From positions 1 to 7,614 of the forward strand of contig MGCE01000135.1 in the NCBI GenBank assembly GCA_001790315.1: 7,614 bases of DNA, written 5' to 3'. The notes beneath the pieces are model-generated. The model had not been told where the DNA came from and made no database searches. It saw nothing but the letters and a program-made list of their open reading frames with translations. This document shows, in pieces, positions 1-7,614 of the stretch. Numbering within the stretch: the first letter of the stretch is position 1; each line of letters begins with the position of its first letter. This DNA comes from Candidatus Rokubacteria bacterium RIFCSPLOWO2_02_FULL_72_37 (GTDB taxonomy: Bacteria; Methylomirabilota; Methylomirabilia; Rokubacteriales; CSP1-6). The position numbers and the translations under genes are program-made.

Positions 1-1443
<1,443 letters not shown>

Positions 1444-1447
<4 letters not shown>

Positions 1448-3312
1448 GCGTCTCCGCTCCTTGTGGACTCTCCGGTCCGGTGCTCGAGCGATTGGGCCGT
1501 GCCGCCCGTGATCCCGTACAGGACGGCGCTCTCTTCGTGAAGGACTCGCAACGCCTCGGCCACGGACGCGTCCGTGCCGGCTGCCTGGGCGGCGGCGATG
1601 CCCTGGCTCAGGCCGCGCGCCCGGCGGAGCCGCACGCCGCGCTCGAGTCGCCTCCGGAACTGCTCGATGCTAACCCGGACGTCAAGGTCCTGCCGCTCCT
1701 CGACGAGGAGCGCCGCCAGGACCCCGCGGGCCTCCTCGGTCTCGAGGTCGGTCATGAGGCTCTCGGCCGGCGCGTCCGGCCGCGCGCGCAGCGCCGCGAC
1801 GATCGCGCGCAATGCTGGATGGCCGAGGTCCTCCGCCTCGACGAGCAGCGGCAGCAGGACCGCCCGCGCCTCCGCCGCGTGCAGCAGGAGGTGCGCGAGA
1901 TCGCGCTCGACGGACGGCGGCGTCGAGGTGGGCCTGGCGCCGCCCGTCGGCGCCGGCGGTCTGCGCAGCGAGGACTGCAGGCGCTGCGCCTCGATCCAGA
2001 GCTGCGTCGCGTCCACGCCGAGCTTGACGGCAGCCTCGCGCGAGAGCGCCGCGGCCTCCTCGGCGTCCCCGACCTTCGCGAGCATCAGCGCCGCACGTGC
2101 GAAGGCGCCGGCACGGGCGCGCGGGCCGGTGGCCCCGTCGGGGTCGGCGATCGCGCGCTCGAGGGCGAAGGCGAGCAGGCTGCGCGCCGCGGTGATGCGC
2201 TCCTCGAAGGCCGCCGCGCCCTCCGCTCGCAGGAACGTGTCCGGATCGTGACCGGCCGGCAGCAGCGCGACCCGGAGGCGGAGCACACCCGAGCTGCCCA
2301 GGGTCCCGGTGCGGTTGACCGCCCACGCGAGCCCCCCGTCCCCGGGCTCGAGCAGCTCTTCCGCGCGCTCGGCGGCCTTCTGGCCCGCGGCGTCGGCGTC
2401 GAAGAACAGCACTGCGGCGTCGCAATAGCGGCGGAGCAGACCGAGCTGCGCGGGCGTGAACGCCGTGCCCAGCGCCGCCACGGTCTCGCCGAAGCCGTGC
2501 TGGTGCGCCATGAGGCAGTCCACGTAGCCCTCGACGAGCAGGGCGCGGTTCTTCGCCTGGATCGCCTCGCGCGCGAGGTCGGCCCCGTAGAGAAGGTTGC
2601 CCTTGGTGTAGAGCGGCGTCTCGGGGGAGTTCAGGTACTTCGGCTGCTCGTCGCCGAAGGCGCGTCCGCCGAAGGCGACGGGGCGGCCCTGGAGATCCCG
2701 GATCGTGAAGAGGAGCCGGCCGCGGAAGCGGTCGTAGGCCCCGGACCGATGCTCCCGTGGGACCGCGAGGCCGGCGGCGACGAGCGCTTCCTCGGCGACG
2801 TCCTCCGTCCGCATGAATCCGCGGAGCGTCTCCCAGCCCTCCGGGGCGTAGCCGAGACCGAAGCGCCGCGCGACCTCGGCATCGACGCCGCGCGTCTCGA
2901 GGTAGTCGCGCGCCCGCGCGCCGGCGGGCCCCCAGAGCTGGTCGGCGTAGAAGCGCGCTGCCAGGGCCATGACGCGCAGGAGCTCCTCGCGCTGGCCGCC
3001 GTCGCCGCCGCCGCGCGCCTCCGGCAGCGCGATCCCCGCGCTGCGCGCGAGCTGGCGCACGGCCTCGGGGAACGAGAGTCGGTCCTGGCGCATCACGAAG
3101 CCGAAGGCGTCGCCGCCCACGCCGCAGCCGAAGCAGTGGAAGATGCCCTTCTTCGGGTTGACGGTGAACGAGGGCGTTCGCTCCGCGTGGAAGGGGCAGA
3201 GGCCCTTCCACCCCTGACCGGCCTTGCGCAGGCGGACGTAGCGGCCGGCGAGGTCCACGATGTCCACCGCGCCCCGGATCTCGTCGAGCACCGCCTGCGG
3301 GTAGGACGCCAT
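1444..3312 (-). CDS. dnaG: DNA primase DnaG
   Basis: DnaG synthesises the short RNA primers needed for lagging-strand DNA synthesis and works with the replicative helicase. The protein is 622 residues, normal for the family. The N-terminal CHC2 zinc-binding domain shows C39, H42, C60 and C63 (CPFH ... FHCFGC). The catalytic core follows, with DRFRGRLLFTIRD at 194-206 and QPKYLNSPETPLYTKG at 223-238. The TOPRIM fold shows E261 in VEGYVD and the acidic pair D305/D307 in FFDADAAG, then the conserved HDPDTFLR at 355-362. The C-terminal helicase-interaction region, about 470-610, is poorly conserved but helical-looking. An extra segment of roughly 15-18 residues (about 322-343, Gly-rich with AWAVNRTGTLGSSG) lies between the TOPRIM acidic pair and HDPD compared with E. 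coli and B. subtilis. The ATG at 3312 is preceded by GGGAG (3323-3327, spacing 10) and gives the expected N-terminus. The gene sits between mutS2 and rpoD in one transcription unit. Confidence 0.97.
1457..1462 (-). promoter_or_regulatory. Shine-Dalgarno sequence of rpoD inside the end of dnaG
   Basis: On the minus strand AAGGAG lies 9 bases before the rpoD ATG, within the last codons of dnaG. Together with the ATGA overlap at 1444-1447 it fixes the rpoD start and suggests that rpoD translation is coupled to, or at least reinforced by, ribosomes finishing dnaG. Confidence 0.75.
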
Positions 3313-3339
3313 CCTAGCCGATCTCCCATGCGGTCGGCA

Positions 3340-5720
3340 TCAGCCGACCTTGAGCGCGGCGACGTGGCGCCCGCGCCGCCCTCGGCGGGCGCGCCGTCGC
3401 GGAACGACTCCACGAGCGGGTGGGCCGCGAGCAGGTCGCGGACGGCCCTGCGGAGGGCGCCGGTGCCCTTGCCGTGGATCAGCCGGACGGACGGCAGGCC
3501 AGCGAGGAAAGCATCGTCGAGATACTGCTCGACGCGGTCGCGCGCCTCGTCCGTCGTCTGCCCGATCAGCATCAGCTCGGGCGCGGTCGCGCGCCCGGGC
3601 ACGGTGCTCGGGGACGCGGTCCCACGCCATGCGCCCGCCGGCGAGCCCGCGGCGTCTGCCCGGACCGGGTGGAGGGCGGTGACGGGGACGCGGACGGTGA
3701 CCGCGCCCGAGCGCACCGTCGCCGAGTCGCCGGCGATCGAGACGAGCTCACCGCGGAGGCCGAGGTGCTCGGCCGCGACGGTCGTCCCCGGCGTCAGTGT
3801 CGACGGAGCGGCGGGATCGGTGGGCGGGGCGGGGAGGAGCGAGTCGATGCGCCGGGCGACCTCGCGGACGCGCGCGCGGCTCTGCTCGAGCGCGCGCCGC
3901 GTGCGCTCCCCGCGCTTGAGCCGCTCCCACTCGGCGGCGAGGGCCCTGCGGACGTCGGCGAGGAGCGCGGTCGCCTCGCCGCGCGCCCGCTCGAGCGTGG
4001 TCCGCGCCTTCGCCTCGGCGGCGGTCTCGGCGTCGCGCGCGGCGGCGAGCCGGGCCGCGGCCTCGCTCTCGCGCCGCTCGAGCGCCAGAGCCCGCTCGGC
4101 CTCGGCCCGCGTGTGCTCGTCGAGCCGCGCGATCAGCTCGCCGAGCCGGGCGGCGTCCTTCGATCGATGCGCCTCGGCGCGGGCGATCAGCGCCGGCGGC
4201 AGCCCGAGGCGGCCCGCGATCGCGAGCGCGTAGCTGCGCCCGGGGTGGCCGTAGTTCAGGCGGAACGTCGGCGCGAGCGTCGCGGTGTCGAACTCCACGG
4301 AGGCGTTCCGGGCCCGCGGGTGCGTCGACGCGAAGGCCTTGAGGGGCTCGAGGTGGGTGGTCGCCACGACCAGCGCGCCCCGCTCGGCCAGCTCCTCGAG
4401 GATCGCCTGGGCGAGCGCCGCGCCCTCGTCCGGGTCCGTGCCGGCGCCGAGCTCGTCGAGGAGCACGAGCGAGCGTTCGCCGGCGCGCGCGAGGACCTCA
4501 CGGACCTGCCCGACGAACGCGGAGAACGTGGAGAGGTTGTCGGCGACGGACTGCTCGTCGCCGATGATCGCGTGGACGTCTGCGAAGACCGGCAGGCGCG
4601 CGCCCTCGTCCGCGGGGATGTGGCAACCGATCTGCGTCAGCAGCGCCAGGAGCGCGAGCGTCTTGAGCGCGATCGTCTTGCCGCCCGCGTTCGGCCCCGT
4701 GATGACGAGCAGCGGCCGGTCGGGACCGAGCTCCAGGTCCATCGGCACGACCGGGCGGGCCGGGTCCTTCCAGCTCTGCGCGAGCAGCAGGGGATGGCGG
4801 GCGCCCCGGAGCGCGACGCGCCGGCCGGCGTCGATGAGGGGTCGCACCGCCGCCATGCGCTCGGCGGCGACCGCGCGGGCGAAGATCCAGTCGAGGGCCC
4901 CGAGCGCGTCCACCAGCCCCACGAGGTCGTCGAGGCGCCCGCGGACGGCGTCGGTCAGGTCGGCGAGGATGCGCGCCGTCTCGTGCTCCTCGGCGCGCGT
5001 CGCCTGGACGAGGTCGTTGTTCACCTCCACGATGGCCTCGGGCTCGACGAAGAGGGTCTGGCCGCTCTGGGAGCGATCGTGGACGATTCCGCGCACGCGC
5101 CCGCGCGCCTCCGCGCGGACCGGCAGCACGTACCGGCCGTGCCGCACGGTGACGTAACGATCGGCGAAGATTCGCTCGGCGTCGCCGCCCTGGAACGCGC
5201 GCTCGAGCTCGGCGACGATGCGCCGGCGGCGCTCGCGGATCTCGCGGCGCAGACGCCTGAGGGTCGGGCTCGCGTCGTCGACGACCGCGCCGGTCTCGTC
5301 GAGCGCGGCGCCGAGGCGGTCGCGCAGATCGCGGAGGTGGGGCACGGCGCCGGTGCGCGCGGCCACCTCGGGGCTCGCCTCGCGGACGCCCTGGCCGTAC
5401 GCGGCGAGCCGCGGGCCGGCGTCGAGCACGGGGACGAGCTGCGCGAGGTCGGGACCGTCGAGGACACTGCCCGCCGCCCGGCAGCGGTCGAGGAGCGGGC
5501 GGACGTCGGGGAGGCCGTCGAGTGGCGGGGCGCCCGCGGCGGCGAGCGCGAGCCGGGCCTGCTGCGTGAGCTCGATCTCGACCTGGACGGCGGCGGCGTC
5601 GGTGAGCGGCTCCGCCGTCGCCGCCCGCTCCCGCCCCATTGCGGTCTGCGCTTCGTGAGCCAGAAGCGCCCGCACCGCGTCCCACTCGGTGCCGCGCTCC
5701 CGGAGGTGATGTGCCTCCAC
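3340..5720 (-). CDS. mutS2: Endonuclease MutS2 / Smr-domain ATPase, with an apparent frameshift at the extreme C-terminus
   Basis: MutS2 proteins are MutS-like ATPases without the mismatch-recognition domain. They are reported to suppress recombination or to rescue collided ribosomes. From the GTG at 5720, 785 residues read in frame. The middle holds the MutS core and clamp (GRYVLPVRAEARGRVRGIVH at 195-214). The ATPase has Walker A GPNAGGKT at 342-349, Walker B LVLLDELGAGTDPDEG at 418-433 (D422, E423) and the TTH switch near 454-456. A charged coiled coil spans about 515-625 and a small beta-rich KOW-like segment about 643-685. The Smr domain covers about 712-785, with HGKGTGALR at 749-757. 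The usual LDLRG Smr motif reads LMLIG (716-720). After GGAGA the frame departs from the family. A one-base shift near 3361-3365 restores TVAALKVG-stop at 3340, giving about 793 residues, normal for MutS2. Uncorrected, the frame continues to 3093 (875 residues) inside dnaG. The start is GTG, with GAGG 6 bases upstream; another in-frame GTG lies four codons earlier, at 5732. Confidence 0.92.
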
Positions 5721-5735
5721 CCTACGCCTCACTCG

Positions 5736-5749
5736 CTCCCGTCCGGGAG
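5736..5749 (-). other. Short perfect inverted repeat in the rpsU-mutS2 spacer
   Basis: The 65-base spacer between the rpsU stop and the mutS2 start contains CTCCCG, two bases, CGGGAG on the transcript strand. It could fold into a small hairpin of about 5 base pairs with a 4-base loop, ending 15 bases before the mutS2 GTG. A second upstream CTCCCG copy could pair with the same partner. No U-run follows, so it is not an intrinsic terminator. A role as attenuator, processing site or translation modulator is possible but unproven, and in such GC-rich DNA it may be chance. Confidence 0.35.
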
Positions 5750-5785
5750 GCGGGAGTGCCGGGGGTGTCCGGGTGCCGCCAGGGC

Positions 5786-5980
5786 CTAATCGGACATCCG
5801 CTCCCGTCGCTTCGCCTTCTTGCGCGCGGCGAGGGCCTTGCGCTTCCGCCGGACGCTCGGCTTCTCGTAGTGCTGCCGCTTCTTGAACTCGGACAGGAGG
5901 CCCGCCTTCTCGCACTGCTTCTTGAAGCGCTTGAGCGCGCTCTCGAAGGATTCGTCGGGTTCGACGATGACTTTGGTCAC
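5786..5980 (-). CDS. rpsU: 30S ribosomal protein S21
   Basis: S21 is a small basic protein of the 30S platform, near the anti-Shine-Dalgarno end of 16S rRNA, and is needed for efficient initiation on natural mRNAs. From the GTG at 5980 the product is 64 residues, the usual size. It begins (M)TKVIVEPDESFESALKRFKK, the typical S21 N-terminus, then QCEKAGLLSEFKKRQHYEKPS, and ends in a strongly basic tail (RRKRKALAARKKAKRRERMSD, about 44-64). Longer in-frame starts exist, but they would add residues foreign to the family and would begin upstream of the predicted transcription start, so the GTG is preferred. A strong purine-rich ribosome binding site supports it. It is the first gene of the operon rpsU-mutS2-dnaG-rpoD; the stop is TAG. 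Confidence 0.96.
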   Translation of the reverse strand: MTKVIVEPDESFESALKRFKKQCEKAGLLSEFKKRQHYEKPSVRRKRKALAARKKAKRRERMSD

Positions 5981-5986
5981 CCTGTG

Positions 5987-5997
5987 CTCCCCCCTCC
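5987..5997 (-). promoter_or_regulatory. Ribosome binding site of rpsU, which decides the GTG start
   Basis: The minus strand reads GGAGGGGGGAG, with its nearest GGAG 6 bases before the GTG at 5980. This supports the GTG over longer upstream starts for S21. Confidence 0.75.
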
Positions 5998-6026
5998 GGG
6001 ACCCCACTCGTTGGACAAACAACAAC

Positions 6027-6055
6027 TGTATACCATGCAGCCCCACCCCGGGCAA
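6027..6055 (-). promoter_or_regulatory. Sigma-70-type promoter of the rpsU-mutS2-dnaG-rpoD operon
   Basis: On the minus strand TTGCCC (6050-6055) and TATACA (6027-6032) are separated by exactly 17 bases. This is close to the -35/-10 consensus and lies in a locally AT-richer patch in an otherwise very GC-rich sequence. Transcription would begin near 6020, leaving a leader of about 40 bases before the rpsU GTG. It is the only good promoter I see for the operon. Its product RpoD would recognise this promoter type, so the operon could be self-supporting. Identification is by pattern only. Confidence 0.65.
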
Positions 6056-6056
6056 T

Positions 6057-6071
6057 CGGCGGGCCCCGCCG
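6057..6071. repeat. 15-base GC-only inverted repeat between the divergent genes
   Basis: CGGCGGG, one base, CCCGCCG forms a perfect dyad directly upstream of the -35 element of the rpsU promoter and upstream of the transporter gene. The position would suit an operator. The all-GC composition means a chance origin is quite possible. Confidence 0.35.
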
Positions 6072-6085
6072 GCCGGCGTTTGGGC

Positions 6086-6091
6086 TAGACT
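6086..6091 (+). promoter_or_regulatory. Possible -10 element (TAGACT) for the transporter gene
   Basis: TAGACT lies 41 bases before the GTG at 6133 and resembles -10 boxes of GC-rich genomes. The region 17 bases upstream (6063-6068) does not resemble a -35 element, so this is a weak call. Confidence 0.3.
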
Positions 6092-6112
6092 GGCGCGGGC
6101 CGGCCGCGCGCC
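6092..6112 (+). repeat. Near-perfect GC palindrome in the transporter leader
   Basis: The stretch consists of GGCGCG, a central GGCCGGCC palindrome, then GCGCGCC, a dyad apart from one extra base. If transcription begins just after the TAGACT box, the RNA leader would carry a stable stem ending about 20 bases before the GTG start. No function is known, and composition alone could produce it. Confidence 0.3.
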
Positions 6113-6132
6113 GTCCCGGGGGGACCAGGATC

Positions 6133-7374
6133 GTGACCACCGCGCTCGCGCCGCCCATCTACACCGTCGCGCCGTTCGTCGCGATGCTGCTGGCGATCGC
6201 CGTCTGCCCGCTCTGGGTGACGCACTGGTGGGAGTCGAACCGCAACAAGGGTCTCGTCGCCGTGCTGCTCGGGTTGCCGATCCTGGGGCTGTATCTCACG
6301 CACCACCCGGGCGCGCTCCTCGACATGGCCGAGGAGTACGTTTCGTTCATCGTGCTGATCGGCGGGCTCTACCTCATCTCGGGCGGGATCCTCCTGCGGG
6401 GCGACCTCGAGGCGACGCCGCTGACCAACACGGGGTTCCTGGCCTTCGGCGCCGTGATCGCCTCGTTCATCGGCACGACGGGCGCCTCGATGCTGCTCAT
6501 CCGGCCGCTGCTGCAGACCAACCGGGAGCGGACGCGCATCAAGCACACCGTGATCTTCTTCATCTTCCTGGTCTCGAACATCGGCGGCATGCTGACACCG
6601 CTCGGCGACCCGCCGCTGTTTCTCGGGTACCTGCAGGGCGTGCCCTTCGCCTGGACGTTCCGGCTCTGGGCGCACTGGCTCGTCCTGGTCGGGGTCCTGC
6701 TGCTCGTCTACTTCGTCTGGGACTCGACGCAGTACACGCGCGAGCCCATCGCCGCGATCCGGCGCGACCGCACGCGGGTCCGGCCGCTGCGGGTCCACGG
6801 CGCGCTGAACGGCCTCTGGCTCGCGGGCGTCGTGCTCGCGGTCGCGTTCCTGCACGAGCCGGCGCGCGAGGCCGTCATCATCGGCCTGTCCGTCGTCTCG
6901 CTCTGGCGCACGCCCCGGCAGGTCCGCCGCGACAACGGCTTCACGTACTACCCGATCGTCGAGGTCGCGATCCTCTTCTTCGGCATCTTCCTCACGATGA
7001 TCCCGGCGCTCGAGATCCTGCGACTGCGCGGGAGCGAGCTCGGGGTGCGCGAGCCCTGGCAGTTCTTCTGGGCCACGGGGATGCTCTCGTCGTTCCTCGA
7101 CAACGCGCCGACCTACCTCACCTTCCTGGCGCTCGGCCAGGGGCTCGGGCTCGCCCGGGAGGTCGTCGACGTGCCGCACATCGTGCTCACGGGCATCGCG
7201 GTCGGGGCCGTCGCGATGGGGGCCAACACCTACATCGGCAACGCACCGAACTTCATGGTGAAGTCGATCGCCGAGGAGACCGGGGTCAAGATGCCGAGCT
7301 TCTTCGGCTACATGCTCTACAGCGGGCTCGTGCTGCTGCCGCTCTTCGCGGTCGTGACGTTCCTCTTCTTCTGA
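6133..7374 (+). CDS. CitMHS_2-like ion transporter, putative sodium:proton antiporter
   Basis: This is a polytopic inner-membrane transporter of 413 residues, probably a cation/proton antiporter or a related carrier of the ion-transporter superfamily; the substrate cannot be read from the sequence. Hydrophobic segments run through the chain, for example about 11-29, 40-55, 70-88, 101-125, 138-152, 180-196, 228-240, 273-293, 350-363 and 391-413. Two pseudo-repeated re-entrant motifs are visible: GTTGASMLLIRPLL (114-127) with SNIGGMLTPLGDPPL (148-162) in the first half, and SSFLDNAPTYLTF (319-331) with ANTYIGNAPNF (364-374) in the second. This Asn/Pro/Gly-rich pattern is typical of NhaD/CitMHS-type carriers. 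The GTG at 6133 precedes the first membrane helix by about ten residues; its ribosome binding site is weak (AGGA only 2 bases away, G-run at about 6118-6123). The ATG at 6184 would cut into helix 1. The gene is divergent from rpsU and ends one base from the pth stop. The citrate-transporter resemblance is one of fold, not evidence of citrate transport. Confidence 0.85.
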   Translation: MTTALAPPIYTVAPFVAMLLAIAVCPLWVTHWWESNRNKGLVAVLLGLPILGLYLTHHPGALLDMAEEYVSFIVLIGGLYLISGGILLRGDLEATPLTNTGFLAFGAVIASFIGTTGASMLLIRPLLQTNRERTRIKHTVIFFIFLVSNIGGMLTPLGDPPLFLGYLQGVPFAWTFRLWAHWLVLVGVLLLVYFVWDSTQYTREPIAAIRRDRTRVRPLRVHGALNGLWLAGVVLAVAFLHEPAREAVIIGLSVVSLWRTPRQVRRDNGFTYYPIVEVAILFFGIFLTMIPALEILRLRGSELGVREPWQFFWATGMLSSFLDNAPTYLTFLALGQGLGLAREVVDVPHIVLTGIAVGAVAMGANTYIGNAPNFMVKSIAEETGVKMPSFFGYMLYSGLVLLPLFAVVTFLFF

Positions 7375-7375
7375 G

Positions 7376-7614
7376 TTAGCGGGCCGCCACGAGGGCGAGC
7401 ACGCGCTCCACGGCCCCGGCGACGGCAGCCTCGACGGCGTCGTGCTCGTCGCGCTCGAACGGCTCCAGGACGTGATCGGACACCTGATCCCGGGTGGCGG
7501 GCCGGCCGATACCCACCTTCACCCGCCGGATCTCCTGGGTGCCGAGCGCCTCGAGGACCGAGCGCACGCCGTTGTGGCCGCCGGCGCTGCCCTTCATGCG
7601 CACGCGCACGGTCC
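7376..7614 (-). CDS. pth: Peptidyl-tRNA hydrolase, C-terminal part (5' end outside the window)
   Basis: Pth cleaves the ester bond of peptidyl-tRNAs that drop off ribosomes, recycling tRNA in the cytoplasm. The frame is open to the right edge; about 78 C-terminal residues are visible. The stretch TVRVRMKGSAGGHNGVRSV matches the family signature: the Asn of GGHNG corresponds to E. coli N114, a tRNA/peptide-contacting residue. It is followed by LGTQEIRRVKVGIGRP, the conserved G(I/V)GRP strand, then DQVSDHVLEPFERDE, the usual yVL-x-F helix. The catalytic His and Asp (E. coli H20, D93) would lie outside the window. An internal ATG and GTGs near 7597-7609 are not the true start, because family homology continues upstream. 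The stop is TAA, tail-to-tail with the transporter with one base between the stop codons. No terminator is visible between them. Confidence 0.93.
   Translation of the reverse strand, partial: TVRVRMKGSAGGHNGVRSVLEALGTQEIRRVKVGIGRPATRDQVSDHVLEPFERDEHDAVEAAVAGAVERVLALVAAR

Noticed and set aside
3093..3365. mutS2/dnaG 220-base overlap as a genuine overlapping gene pair
   Set aside because: The tail has no MutS2 character and the correct C-terminus is found one base out of frame, so an indel is the simpler explanation.
1480..4233. 917-codon open frame on the plus strand, antisense to dnaG and mutS2
   Set aside because: It is a shadow frame created by GC-rich codon bias on the opposite strand. 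It is extremely Arg/Ala/Glu-rich, has no recognisable domain and crosses the boundary between two secure genes.
3420..5789. 789-codon plus-strand open frame opposite mutS2
   Set aside because: Low-complexity translation rich in Arg, Gly, Glu and Ala with no motifs; the opposite strand encodes an unmistakable MutS2 ATPase.
5721..6158. Upstream extension of the mutS2 frame to an ATG at 6158
   Set aside because: The extension passes through rpsU and its promoter in another frame and lacks MutS2 similarity. The protein matches the family only from about the GTG at 5720.
6085..7179. 364-codon minus-strand open frame opposite the transporter
   Set aside because: Charged, low-complexity (Asp/Glu/Arg/Gln-rich) translation, typical of the complement of a hydrophobic GC-rich membrane-protein gene.

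Overview
The window is about 7.6 kb of very GC-rich bacterial chromosome. It carries housekeeping genes and no recognisable mobile element, CRISPR array or RNA gene. The long non-conserved region in the sigma factor, the GTG starts, the GC bias and the gene order would fit a Methylomirabilota/Rokubacteria-like or deltaproteobacterial-type lineage. That is an inference from style and synteny; no marker here settles the taxonomy.

From 1 to 5980 the minus strand carries a version of the macromolecular synthesis operon, transcribed right to left: rpsU (ribosomal protein S21, 5786-5980), mutS2 (3340-5720), dnaG (primase, 1444-3312) and rpoD (primary sigma factor, 1-1447, running off the left edge). 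The genes are tightly packed. dnaG and rpoD share an ATGA stop/start overlap. A well-spaced sigma-70-type promoter (TTGCCC, 17 bases, TATACA) lies about 40 bases in front of rpsU. The operon links translation initiation, replication priming and transcription initiation. Here it also includes MutS2, an ATPase with a C-terminal Smr domain known for acting on branched DNA, collided ribosomes or both.

From 6133 to 7374 the plus strand carries a divergently transcribed membrane transporter of the ion-transporter superfamily (CitMHS_2-like, usually annotated as a sodium:proton antiporter). It is separated from rpsU by a 152-base intergenic region holding the operon promoter and two GC-rich inverted repeats. 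From 7376 to 7614 the minus strand holds the C-terminal part of peptidyl-tRNA hydrolase (pth). Its stop codon is one base away from the transporter's stop codon.

The most notable irregularity is at the end of mutS2. The reading frame loses the family C-terminus (a GGAGxTVxxL-type strand and a stop) and runs on for 90 codons, 220 bases of that stretch lying inside dnaG. The expected ending, TVAALKVG-stop, is present one base out of frame, so a single-base deletion near 3361-3365 (real or a sequencing/assembly error) is the simplest reading. I see no convincing new biological system in this window. The other points of interest are a primase insertion, an altered Smr motif and possible RNA or DNA structures in the leaders.
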